Source of the DNA: Diphasiastrum complanatum
Taxonomy: Eukaryota; Streptophyta; Lycopodiopsida; Lycopodiales; Lycopodiaceae
Direction: 5' to 3'
Assembly: GCA_029204225.1 (NCBI GenBank)
Contig: CM055115.1
Span: 9,049,466-9,113,465 of the forward strand
DNA length: 64,000 bases
In this document: one piece after another, positions 30,112-41,239 of the stretch
How positions within the stretch are numbered: position 1 is the first letter of the stretch
Layout: each line of letters begins with the position of its first letter
Translations under genes and position numbers: made by a program
The notes under the pieces: generated by a model
What the model was told of the DNA's origin: nothing
The model's input: the letters and a program-made list of their open reading frames with translations, nothing else
The model's database searches: none

Positions 30112-30360
30112 TTTGACAATAAGTATAAGTGGTACTTTGAGGTTTTTGAGAATGGTTCTAAATTAGACATATTTTTCTTTGTGCTTTGGATTGATACAAG
30201 AAACACTACGAGTTGTGGATGTGTGGTGGATATTCAAGAGGAATTTGATAATTGTGGTTTTGCATTTTTTAAAATATTTACTAAAAAGAATGAGAAATAT
30301 TTTGAGATCTATGCTAGTATCGTTGATTATGATGTCGCGCTGATGGTAGCAAGCGTTTAG
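30112..30360 (+). CDS. Open 83-codon segment without ATG, hypothetical exon
   Basis: Between the stop at 30109-30111 and the stop at 30358-30360 the frame is open and reads coherently (NKYKWYFEVFENGSKLD and NEKYFEIYASIVDYD). The family is not recognised. It lies 158 bp before the 196-residue frame at 30518 and might be part of the same decayed gene. The coding status is uncertain. Confidence 0.25.
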   Translation, partial: FDNKYKWYFEVFENGSKLDIFFFVLWIDTRNTTSCGCVVDIQEEFDNCGFAFFKIFTKKNEKYFEIYASIVDYDVALMVASV

Positions 30361-30517
30361 AAAAATCTGAACTCTTGCTACGGATTGAATTGGCTATTCA
30401 CACAAGGAGATACTTGAAGGCTTTCGAAGGGCCAAAAGCAAAATTCAAAATTATCCTAGTTTTCTTGGGTCGGAAAGAAATGTTCCAAAAAAAAAGTCCA
30501 GACAATGAATTAAAGAA

Positions 30518-31108
30518 GTGGAAGGGACAAGTGCTACGGAGAGACATAATCACCATGAATCACCTGCAAATATGACTTTAGTGGTTACAATAGTGGACGC
30601 AATTCCACCTAGGAGTTTTCAACCACCTTCACAAAAAGAGCAAAAGAGCAGGAAAAAGGGAGTCAAAGAAAAGAAGGATGTTTTGATTGAAGTTGTCTCA
30701 AAAAAATCAAAGGCCTCAAAATCATGCGATGAAGATGCACTTGCAAAAACAAATATGAGATTGGATGCCTTTAAGAAGTTGTATCCTCTGGCTATACAAA
30801 CTGAGATTAAAATTGATGTAACCAAGTGTGAGCTTCTCCCAGTGCAATATAACTGTAGGCCTTTCAATGGAGATTATTGTGATGCGTTGCAGAGATTGTT
30901 GTTTAACACTATTGGGGTGAACTTGCCCCCAGTAGATGTGATCCCATTTTATTCAAAAACTGGGGAGTTTGTAGAGGTGTTCGACAGCAAAATTTTAAAG
31001 GACAAGGCAGTACAGATAAAATTTTATGTTGTGGATGGACAAACATACAATACAAGTGGCAATCTTTCACTTGGTTCCAACAAGGATGAACCCATTGAAG
31101 ACATTTGA
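30518..31108 (+). CDS. Hypothetical 196-residue protein
   Basis: The N-terminus is polar, followed by a lysine-rich stretch (EQKSRKKGVKEKKD, about residues 42-55, and SKKSKASKS, about 61-69) that could be a nuclear signal. The C-terminal half is globular in composition (LPPVDVIPFYSKTGEFVEVFD). No family is recognised and no retroelement motif is seen. It is unique in the window. The leftward start could also be an internal Met, and it may be a fragment of a larger decayed gene. Confidence 0.3.
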   Translation: MEGTSATERHNHHESPANMTLVVTIVDAIPPRSFQPPSQKEQKSRKKGVKEKKDVLIEVVSKKSKASKSCDEDALAKTNMRLDAFKKLYPLAIQTEIKIDVTKCELLPVQYNCRPFNGDYCDALQRLLFNTIGVNLPPVDVIPFYSKTGEFVEVFDSKILKDKAVQIKFYVVDGQTYNTSGNLSLGSNKDEPIEDI

Positions 31109-31848
31109 AGTGAAGAAAACTCAAATGATGAACAATATATGTTGTTACACACGTTCAATAGGATCCAATAATTGAGTACTATCTCCTCCTATGAAAGATC
31201 TTACAACAATTTGTGAATTGATTATCACTAGCTACTCAAATCTCTCTAAAACAAGATCTATTTCACATCAAATGATGGAGTATAGGCAAAGTTAGGATCT
31301 AACACTCTTAGCACGTGTGAAATACACTAAGAAACCAAATTTGACTCAAATACAATGATATTGCATGAAACAAAATGGCTAAGATCTCAAAACAGTGCCT
31401 AGATCACATATAGATGAGATTGGCAAGCATACAACTGTGATTTTAGATCAACCAAGAAATCTCTTGACCAAACCAAATGTGTCCACCCAGGTCTAGGTGC
31501 CCTACCTAACCCTCTTCAAAATCTTATAGCTTTTGATTGGCTCAACCAAATGGAATGAAACTGATTGCAACAGAAACTAGACAAAAATAGCTTCAAAACA
31601 AGCTATCAAGCAAGATAAATAGATCAAACATGAGAGAGAACTTCCAAACTGAAATTGGATGTTCCTCACACGTGTCTGAGCACCTGATTCCGTACAGTAC
31701 CAGGTCAGACCCAATCAATGTCCTTTTGATCTCTTTTGATCCAAGATTGAACAAGATAGCTAGGAAAATGGGCCTTGACAACTTCTAGCTCAAGATTCAT
31801 GAAAAAATTTTCACTTAGATGGATCAAAATGCATGGTAACCTTCGGTA
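31109..31848 (-). other. Internal region downstream of a minus-strand primer site
   Basis: No domain is recognised. Its position just after a primer site on the minus strand suggests the leader or interior of an LTR element whose coding part is missing. Confidence 0.4.
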
Positions 31849-31861
31849 GGCTCTGATACCA
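31849..31861 (-). other. Primer binding site, minus-strand LTR element
   Basis: Minus-strand TGGTATCAGAGCC immediately follows an LTR end ...ATTCAACA at 31862. This is the canonical zero-spacing arrangement. Confidence 0.8.
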
Positions 31862-32114
31862 TGTTGAATTTCACACGTGTGGATTGTCCACTACATGTAC
31901 TTGTGATCTCCTAAGGTGTGTAGATGCACCAAGATCAAGACTAGATTGAGATTCAAGATCAATCTTGAATCCTATGGCAAAAACACACTACTACATGCAT
32001 TCAATCACTTCCAACTCTCACTCACACGTGTGGGAAGTATTCAAAAAATAATCTAAGTAAAAACATGAAGAGCTAAATACAAGACTAAGAACTTCCAAAA
32101 GCCAACTATACATA
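31862..32114 (-). repeat. LTR of a minus-strand element, outer end approximate
   Basis: The LTR end is defined by CA plus the primer site at 31862. The other end is not resolved; it may lie near 32120, where a run of A begins. The palindrome CACACGTGTG occurs twice inside (about 31871 and 32023), with related CACGTGT words nearby outside. Confidence 0.5.
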
Positions 32115-33225
32115 ATGAACAAAAAAAAAAATTACATCAGAATTGATGACCTTACACAACAAATTCCATCTGTGCCTGCCTGCACTGGAGCCTCAGACCA
32201 TCCCGAGTATCTGGAAGCAGTCGGAAAGATTGACAAGCTCGAACAGGAGCTGTCAGATCTCCAACAACAAACGGAAGATCAGAAGCTGGCTGTTGAGTTG
32301 AAAACTCAGGACTTGGCAACTGCACCTACACAGCCAAAGCGAATGCGGCGGAATCGGTCGAAGGTATGTGTTGACAAATTCCGTACATTTGCTGAACGCT
32401 TCTGAAAATGGTGTCCACCTACTTTTAACATTGAATTACAATGGTGTATGGCATCGCCTTCGACGATTGGAAGTGACCATGGGAGAAGGAAGACTTTCTC
32501 TGGTTATGGGCCCAGCTTTCTATTGAGCAGAAAGGATGTCTCTGCTAGGGCATAATCCAGGGAAAGTTTAAAGTCCTACCTTTTGGGTCAGCAGAGTTAT
32601 ACATAGGCTCTTCGGCTATGTATGCTCTCGAATACATTCGCATCAAAGAACTTCAATTTTTGTAGAACAAAGACAATAAGTGACATTTTTGGAAGCGAAA
32701 TTCGCAGTTTCAATTATACAAATCCAAAGCTATTGCGGATTTAGGCGCATTCGATGACGCGGGGTTGCTGATCAACATTAATATGGCGTATCCAGAACTA
32801 TTCAGTCTATATGTGGATTGGGAGCAAAACCTTGAAGAATATTTTGCGGAGATTTGACATAATCTGCAGGATAGAAGGAAGTCATTCAGATATAAGCAAT
32901 TTTGTACATATTCATTTTGGCAGTTTGGTACCTTTGCGGCAAAGACATTATTCTTTATTCAGAATCTTTATGTTAAAAGCAATTTTATTAGATTCTCATC
33001 TCAATACTGTGAAGAAATCACTCTACGAAGTGATTCAGACAAAGATACAAAGTTGACTCAGGAGTTGTTCGATGGAACATTACTCCCTGTTAAACTAGAA
33101 GAATTCAGCAACCTCCCAGTTGACCGATATACAAAATCCAAAGAAGATTTGTTGTTAATCGAAGCTCAACAAAACTTGGAGCTAGCTCAAAAACTATATG
33201 AAGAATTGAATAATTCATAAATATT
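32115..33225 (+). pseudogene. Decayed coding region of a plus-strand retroelement
   Basis: A 96-residue frame (32115-32405) has a coiled-coil segment (KIDKLEQELSDLQQQTEDQ, about residues 37-55) and a basic end (RMRRNRSK). Further coding-like pieces follow across stops, e.g. KAIADLGAFDDAGLL near 32725 and KEDLLLIEAQQNLELAQKLYEELNNS ending at 33220. I do not recognise the protein. The link to a retroelement rests on the polypurine tract and LTR-like start just downstream. Confidence 0.35.
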
Positions 33226-33507
33226 ATTCATGTTTTTGTCATGCTGATGCCTATCTGTGATACTGAAGGTAGATCTTTGTAGTTTGAAGATGTTTTGAAG
33301 TTTGATTCCAGTTTTCATCAAACAATTTCAACTCAAAAACAACCTACTCAACGCAACAACAAGACACATATTCTCTGAAGAAATATCTAAAGGATGAATC
33401 ATATGAAGAAGTATTTTTTTTCGCCTCAACGAAAATCTTACGAACAAGAATGTTTCTCGAGTAATCCTCGAAGTAAAGATGATATGTTCACAAGGACGTT
33501 TCACATT

Positions 33508-33521
33508 TGAGGAAGGGGATA
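33508..33521 (+). other. Polypurine tract
   Basis: TGAGGAAGGGGATA precedes TGTGATGCCACG at 33522, the usual junction of internal region and 3' LTR in plant LTR elements. Confidence 0.6.
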
Positions 33522-34404
33522 TGTGATGCCACGCAAATGTCAAAAATTGAATATCAACATAAATATGGCATAATATACTCGAAAATGAAGATGTGAGCTG
33601 GTTAAGTATAAATCATGAAGAGGCCTAAGTCATTTATTGAGAATATATCTCCTAGGTACTTGCCTTATAAATTAAGGGCTAGACTTTTAATAGGAAAAGA
33701 CATTGCCTTGGATAACCCTTAACTAGGCCGTCCATACGAAACGACTAGTTATGAAAAGACATGTTAAACTTAAGTAACTTTAACTCATAGTTAAGTATAC
33801 CTCTTATGGTATAGTTGAACGTATTTTTAGTTTAATTCTTAACTAGACCCTTTCGCGGGAGCGACGCACCTATTGTTTAAGAGGTGTGTTTGTTCGCCCC
33901 GTAGAACATATATTGATCTCACACTTCAGTCTCAATCATCGAGAGAGAAGAGTTTATGCTTATGTAAGAGATTGAAGAAGTGAATAGAGTTTTGTGAGTT
34001 ATTCCCCCTTATCTCTGTTCTCTGCACTGTTGAGTGTGAGTGATCTTAAGTCTGCTAACAATCTCTAACACATTTCATGAATTACTCTCTGATCAGACAG
34101 ACGCTCTAGTGCATTACAGTCGTTTGTTGTGTTTCCGTAAAGCATGCTCTAAAGAACTATCTTAAAATCATCTTATTCGTCTGTTGCCAATACTTTCTTT
34201 TCGACACTCGAATAATGACTATCTTTGTGCAGTCTAGCACGATCATTGAATTAAGTTGTATGTATACAAATGAGATGACAGTCCCTGTCTGAAGAATTGA
34301 GTCTCTGATCTATTTTCCTGATTGGCATTGACATAAGTTTCTAACGTGCTCTAAAACCATTTGTGCTCTTTAACCATTAAGTTGGGCTTTAGTTGTTAAG
34401 GACT
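33522..34404 (+). repeat. Probable 3' LTR of the plus-strand element
   Basis: Starts TGTGATGCCACGC after the purine tract. It contains TATAAATTAA near 33665 and a TATATTGATC stretch near 33908, and has promoter-like composition. No second LTR copy lies in the window. The right end is not defined; it abuts the start of the second block at about 34405. Confidence 0.5.
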
Positions 34405-34409
34405 ATCCA

Positions 34410-35404
34410 GCTAGTAAAGAATCTTGCGATAGTCCATTCTAGATGTGTGCATCAGCGAAGAATCACTCACAAAAATTTCGTTACTGCAGAATGAGTTTGT
34501 CCTACCCAGCGACTATGTCATCAAAAAGATCACGTTACGGTGCACTTCCAAACGTTCCAAACGCACAGTTCAGACTGTTTAAGCTATGCCGAATGCTCCA
34601 GTAACATCTGACATTCGCAAATTCGAACGAGCGCGCAAACCTGTTCTCCTAATGACTGAAATTCAAGAAAAAATTATCCACATGAGCTTGCATGTTTCCA
34701 AATTCTCTTAGAAGAATTTTCTCTCTCGTTTTCCTCACTGAACCGCAAGCCAATTTTGCTCGATAAGCCTTTGATGTGAATTAGACGTAGATTTACCCCA
34801 TTCGCCCGTCGAACAAATCGCAATCAGTTTAGCGGAGTAAGAACTATCCATGTGAAGCAATCCAAACAGGAATATCATTGAAACGAAAGAAATTATGCTC
34901 TTCATGGGGGTAAATTACTGCGCAAGGATCAAATTGCTTTGCATATCTGCTACCCAAATTCCAAAGCTCCTCCTCTGCCTCAAGTTTCACATCAACAAGT
35001 TGCTTGTTTGCTTGATGTATTCTGGACATCTCTTGCCTGAACTATGGTATCATAGTCATCCCCACCTGCTTGAAGAGCTTCAAACCGCTATATGGACTAC
35101 CCGCCCATAAATTTGCAATCTGGAAATACCCGTCATCAAAGCTTTATAAACATTCATAAGTCGCATTGTCTCATCCATCAGAGTACTAAAGCATTTTAAT
35201 GGAAAAACAACCTTCTCCACTAGATCCAAAACGACTGCAAGAGAAGTTCTGAGAATATCCACAGCATACTGCATCCAGTCTACTGTGAAAAACTTATCTC
35301 CAATTGACTCTTCCAATTTTTTGCAGACATGACGACAAATTGTCGTGAAATGACATATTGGCAGCACCATGACCCGTGAGATCACAGCGAATTACAAAAA
35401 CCAT
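34410..35404 (-). pseudogene. BPS1-like pseudogene, indel-rich
   Basis: The fourth copy of the BPS1-like gene. Segments are near identical to the other copies (35080-35340 encodes the start through GISRLQIYGRVVHIAV; 34860-35029 encodes CRREMSRIHQANKQL-type helix to the hydrophobic segment). They are broken by many 1-bp insertions and deletions and by a gap of about 20 bp near 35034. The ancestral start at 35404 meets both a 1-bp deletion and the TGTGATC context of the right-arm stop. It also carries some left-arm variants. Not translatable as a whole. Confidence 0.8.
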
Positions 35405-35776
35405 GGCGGTGTTTCTTCAGGCAGAGTTAAGGAAGCAACCTTTGCCGTCTGTGTATTTTGCAGAAATCAAGGTAAGGCTACCGGCCTACCGCTGTACCTT
35501 CTGAAATAGCTTGAGAACGTTGTCAAGACAAAAAAATTATGAAGTAAAATTCGCCATGAGATTGTCGACGAACCCAGCTACGGATTATCACTGACTCAGA
35601 GGTTCGAAGGAATTTATTGAGTTCCGTCCTCTGTCTCTTACATTCAACACGTCTGCATTCAAGTATCTTCTTGGCAAAATCGTTCGCGGTCTCACTCTCG
35701 CTCGCTCTCGCTCTCTCTCTCTCTCTCTCTCCCTCTCTCTCTCAATCAAATGTGTGGTGTTCTCTCTATCGATCTC

Positions 35777-35784
35777 TATTTATA
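35777..35784 (-). promoter_or_regulatory. TATA box of BPS1-like pseudogene
   Basis: TATAAATA on the minus strand, upstream of a CT/GA tract (about 35703-35744). The promoter is retained although the gene body is broken. Confidence 0.45.
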
Positions 35785-36668
35785 TGCTATTTGGACACCT
35801 TCAAAACCCTAGTCGCTACATAATAGGTAGTACCCTAGAACGTCTAAATGCATACTGGACCCCTAAGAGGGCTAAAAAATGGGACCAAAAAACACTTTGG
35901 ATACCAACCCAACAAAGTGATCCAAGGGAGTTGCCTGGAATATGACTAGGTAATAGAATGCCATGATTAACCTCGATACTCGTTATTTATTTAGCCAGGT
36001 CGGACTATGCATCGCATTTTCAAGTTGCATCGCATGCCAAAGTGCTATCTGTCTTTCAAAGAAAAGCAAATATGTGAACAAGGTGAGGATGAGGGTCTTG
36101 AGCTAGAGCCTACACTACATCATGGGTGACTAGGAGGAGGCTATGCTAGACATCACTAGTTGGCCTTTAGGTATCATGATTCAGCCCTATCTCCTCAGGC
36201 TTTACTATGAAGAATTTAGGATTTCACTTTTAGGTTGTTTACACGTTGCAGACTGATAGACGTTATAACAATTTGTGATTTGCTTTTATGAAATTTGGAT
36301 AATGGAATTATAGAAGTTGGAACTACATGCCATTCATCGTTTATGTATGTACTACGATTTCAGACTTGTCACTGTATTCTAATTATGGTAACAAGCATTA
36401 CTTCCCCTCGCATCAGACAAGCATTCATTGCATTGAATAATGATCACTTAAATAAGAATAATGAGATTCTACTATATGAGCAAAACTTCATAAGTATAAT
36501 CTTGAAAATAGCATAGAGAGAGTAAATCATTCACATCAATAAAATGAGAATAGACTAACTCACTAACTTCACTTCATTCCATTTCAAAGAAATATGCGAG
36601 AACAAATGCTCCCTCGTAGATGTTCTAAATATGAAATAACCGTCTTAACTTCCATAACCACTTCTTGG

Positions 36669-37457
36669 CATTGGCCCTTCGATAATCGCAAGCCTGAATC
36701 CATTGGTGAGTGAGCTAGTTTACAATTGATCAAATTGTATCTGATAAGGGTATTGTGAAGATACCGTTGCTGAGTGATAAAGATCGGCCTTCTCGCTGTG
36801 TTGAATGCCCAAACAGAAGTGAGCTTTGCCCAAATCGGTCCTGTCAAGTTCGGAAGACAGCATCTTTTTAGCATCCTTCACCAGATTGGTACTATTGTTG
36901 AAAAGCAACGTATCATCGACATACGAGTTGATAATTATAAAAGATTACTGCATTAACTTGAAGTAGACATTAGAATCAGCCATAAAGTGCTTTGTGGAGC
37001 TTGTAGACATGATGCTTCATACCTTCGTGAACGTATCCTTCAAGCTGGAGCATGTAGATGTCTTTTTCGATGATTATGTTCAAATAAGCTGTCTATACAT
37101 CGAGTTGATGTACTTCAAGGTCGGCTGCTGCAACATATGATAGGAGGGCTCGTATCAATGAATGCTTGACTACTAGACTGAAAGTCTCATTTTAGTCAAT
37201 GTTGGGGATCTGAGCGAATGCTCGTGCTACTAGTCGAGCCTTCCTTCGATCATAGCTCCATTGGCATTGTACTTGATGTTAAAGACCCATTTGCAATCAA
37301 TAAGATTGTTGCCAGAGGGAGCTTCGACTAGTGACCATGTCTGGTTCTTGATCAGAGAGGAATACTCTATGTTCATCGCTTCTCTCCAAACATTAAAGTC
37401 TGGTTGTCTAAGTGCCTCTTCGACGGTAGTCGGCTCATGTATTAAAAGACATGCCAA
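36669..37457 (-). pseudogene. copia1 reverse transcriptase remnant, unit 2
   Basis: Equivalent to 6740-7528. The N-terminal block EALRQPDFNVWREAMNIEY is intact. The Tyr of YVDD is changed to Asn near 36921-36923, because the sequence reads TACGAGTTG where unit 1 has TACGAGGTG just upstream; the motif itself still reads through as YVDD at 36912-36923. RNase H is missing. Confidence 0.5.
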
Positions 37458-38251
37458 AACTCAGGAATGTACTCTGTGGGCTGTGTGCGCACTCAGTTTG
37501 ATCTTCTTGGAGGAGGTGCCGTTGGCTACCAATCCTTGGATTTGTTGTTGCTGAGTAACAACAACTTCTTCGTCTGACTCGTTGTCGGGTAGTCCATCGA
37601 CTATAGGCACACTTGAGCCCGAGACTCGAATTGTCGTATCGGAGGCAGAGGCATCAAAGGTTTGCATGGAACTTTGCATTTGCCTTTGACATCGTCAAAC
37701 TGATCCTCGATAAAGACTGTATCCCTACTGAATAAAATCGTATAGCTTGGTCAGATGAAGTGTATCCAATAAGGATGGTCTTGAGACCTTGGAAGTTGAA
37801 TTTCTTCCTCGTGTCCTTTGGGATCTGCGCATAGGTGATGCATCCGAACACTCTAAGGTTCTTCATTGAAGCCTTAGAACCTGTCCAAACCTCATGTGGT
37901 GTTTTGCCTACGAGGGCCTTAGTCGAACATTTGTTTTGAACATCGGCTGTAGTGGGGAGAGCTTCAACCCAGAAGCTCTTCGACAAAGATTCATGTGCCA
38001 GCATCATTTGGCTGCCTCGACCAGGGTACGATTCTTCCTCTCGGCTAAGCCATTAGATTGAGGCAAATAAGGAGTGATAAATTGTTGTTCAATGCCTTGG
38101 CTCTAGGAATACTCCTTGAATTTAGTAGAGATGTACTCTCCACCATTATTGGACCTCAGGGCTTTGATTTGTCTGCCAATTTTTTTCTTTGCATGCTCCT
38201 TGAAGATTCTGAAACAATTGAAAGCTTTTGACTTCTTCTTGATAAAGTACA
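37458..38251 (-). pseudogene. copia1 integrase and linker, unit 2, extra stop
   Basis: Same as 7529-8322 except that the codon for Gln in the KEYSQSQG segment is TAG (38104), so the core is truncated. The LRSNNGGEY substitution and first-Asp deletion are shared. Confidence 0.7.
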
Positions 38252-39258
38252 TGAAAGATTATAAAACGACCCCCAAATAGACTGCCAATCTAAGGAAATT
38301 GCTAACGGAAGTCGTTCTATACCACAATTATAGCTCAAGCTCCATTGGGTTATGGAGTCGACTTATGAGCAAGAGTCTAAGAATGGCTTAGAAGAGCACA
38401 ACTCTATTCTTCATTTACTTAGAGATTCAGCATTGCTCAACAAAAAGATGAATAGCCATTGTAATGGGCTCATAGGCTCAAGAGTCGGACAACAATACGT
38501 GATGAGGAGTATATCACTTGCTAGGGCACTCACATTCAAAGGCTATACAGATTGACAGATGCTTAAATAGCATATGAGCAAATTTGTGTCCATGGTTCAT
38601 AAATATAACACTTGGATGAATAGCTTTTCTTGGATATTAGTGACCTAAACACCAAACCCATACATAAACATCTTCAAGGGAGTGCAAGACTTTAGGTTTG
38701 GCTTGACTAGACGAAACAGTCAAACATTCTCACACTACAAATGAGTCTCATAGTAGAAGGTCGGTCCATCTCAATAACAGAAGTTAGGCTTTCAAGTCTC
38801 CAATGCTATAATCACAAATAACAATAGTTGGCATTTGAACCTGGGTTCCCTCCACAATACACTTCTTATACCTCAGAGGCATTGATTCTTGGTTATAGGA
38901 ATTAGGAGCCGTAGCAACCACGACAGCGATGAAGTATAAGCAGGGCTAGGTAGGTTAGGAACCGCAGGCAGGATCACGACAGCAGGGAAACCACGCGGCC
39001 AGGCAGGTTAACGTGGCCAGAGGGAGAGCGAGCCAGACAAGCAAGGAAACCACGCAGCCAGGCAACAAGAGGAGAAGAAGGTCTGCTGGAGCAGGGTTGC
39101 GGTTAGGTGAGGGAGGTCGCAAGAGGGAAAGAAACGAATCTGATGGCATGCAGGCAGATCGGAGGAGGGAGCGGGAATAGGCTGAGGGATGAGCACAGTG
39201 ATGGCCTCTCCTTCACAGATGGGAAATGGGCAGGGTGAGGAGCTACATCACAGCTATC

Positions 39259-40480
39259 TGTTGTAAAGCTACCTTTACAAGCTTTACTTCCGGCGCCACT
39301 GGCGCTAGCATCGTCCCTGGCGCCAGCTGCTGCTGCTGCTCCCGGTGCCAATGGTGCTGGCGCCGCTCCCAGCGCCACTGTGACCAGAATTCAACCGGCG
39401 CCAAATTCCTATGGCTGAAAATCTTTGATCGGTTCTAGCGAAGTCCAAAGAGCTCAGATCGATGTGCAATCACCTCACATGATCTAGGCATGATTGAAGG
39501 AATCCTGGAGATCAATAAAATCTAGAGAGAGAAAATGACTTTCTAGAGAGAGAAACGTGCTTTACCAGCCTGGGTAGAGTGCTTGGTATGAGAGGGGGTG
39601 CCGAATACCACCAATACTATAGGGGAATGCGGGTTGCGACTCAGGGCGAGCTCCAACCAAGTCTCAGCCTCCCTTGCTGGAATGTTGTCCTGGCACTCGC
39701 CTTGGCATGCCCGCTCCCCGGAGACGGGTCGGTCACACACTTGAAATGTAACCTTCTTAGATTTATCAATAAAGTAGGATTTTCATCAAACTGACTCTGA
39801 TTACCTTCTGGGTTTCAGTGTTCGGTAAAAGCGCCAGTTGTAAGGCCGCTTCATAATTTTTAAGTTGGCACATAGCTGAGGGTCGTATCCCGAGACGCTA
39901 GCGGTATGCCATCGGGACCATTCGGTCCGTGGCGCTAGCGGTATGCTGTCGGGATCATTTGGTCCAGGAACTGGTTGTCTCCATATCTGTCATGGCTTGT
40001 GGTTCTGAGTGTTCCTTGCATGAATGCGAATGGGTTAAGCTCTTGGGGAACGGGCTCTAACCTGTTGGCTAAGTTGGATGGCTTGCTTGGGTGGAAGTAA
40101 CCTGTTTATGCCTGTCCAGTCTGGCGTGGCGCCAGGTTGGCTTCCAGCACTCGTGACGAAGCTTTCAATTGGTTAAGTCTGATGTAAGTCAGACCGCTTG
40201 CTTGGAATGAATGTTACTCGTTTGTAACAAAGCTTCGAGTTGGTTAAGTTTGATGTATGTCGGGCGGCTTGCTTGGAGGGAAGTCACCCACATCGGGACC
40301 CCCGATCTGGCATGGCGCCAGGTTGGATCTCAATGTTGGTTTTCGGAACTTCAAGTTGGTTAAGTCTAATCGTTGTTGGCGAGTTGGCTGCTTGTATGTC
40401 AAGTGGGTTTGGATGGCAAGAGTTGAAGGCTAGGAAGCTAAGTCGTGGTTCCCGGATCCCTTTGGGATGCCTGCGCTACA
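39259..40480 (+). repeat. 5' LTR, unit 2
   Basis: Same structure as 9330-10551: start hairpin, GGCGCC-rich stretch, AATAAA, 37-bp dimer, and GGTTAAGT repeats. Differences from the unit-1 LTR are a handful of single bases. Confidence 0.9.
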
Positions 40481-40482
40481 TG

Positions 40483-40495
40483 TGGTATCAGAGCC
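40483..40495 (+). other. Primer binding site, unit 2
   Basis: TGGTATCAGAGCC, 2 bp after the 5' LTR. Confidence 0.9.
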
Positions 40496-40558
40496 GACTA
40501 GTCGGTCAACTATGTGGATCTCAAGGAAATGGCCACTGTTTGGGGTTCATCAAGACAA

Positions 40559-41235
40559 CTGTTGTGCAAGGTACTGCCCACAGTGTAAGCACAGGTGCGT
40601 CCACAGTCGGGGTGGTCGGCAGAACGGGGGCTTGATGAGTCAAGGTGCTACCCTTGAGGTGTAAGCACGGTCAGTTTCCGCGGTTCGGGCCTGGCGCCGT
40701 CTGCACGTAGGACATATGAGGCAATGTGCTGCCATTAGGTTGGTGTAAGCACGGTCTGTGCCTTGTGGGGTGCGAGGTGACATATTTGCGATAGCCACCC
40801 TTCTTTTAGCTATAAGGGCTATCGACCAAATTTGGTGGGGGCGTTACTGAGGCAATGTGCTGCCTAACGGTGAAAGCACGGGTGCATCCACGATTTGGGT
40901 GGTATGCTGTCGATCGTTTAGCTATAAGGGCTATCAACTAGATTTGGTGGGGGCGTTACTGAGGCAATGTGTTGCCTAACGGTGAAAGCACGGGTGCGTC
41001 CACGGGGGTGGTATATTCAAGGATAGCTGCCGTTCGTTTAGCTAGAAGGGCTATCGACCAAATTTGGTGGGGACGTTACTGAGGAAATGTGATGCCTAAC
41101 GGTGAAAGCACGGGTGCGTCCACGATTGGGGGGTATGCTGCCGATCGTTTAGCTATAAGGGCTATCAACCAAAAAGTGGTGGGGTGTGACTGAGGCAATG
41201 TGTTGCTTAATGTGAAAGCACGGATAGTTGGAGGG
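40559..41235 (+). repeat. Internal tandem repeats of about 115 bp, unit 2
   Basis: Counterpart of 10630-11300 with the same number of units; the array has not expanded or shrunk between the copies. Confidence 0.8.
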
Positions 41236-41239
41236 GTGT

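Noticed and set aside
32115-34404. Endogenous pararetrovirus
   Set aside because: No movement protein, coat or RT motif is visible; the purine tract and LTR-like start fit an LTR retroelement better.
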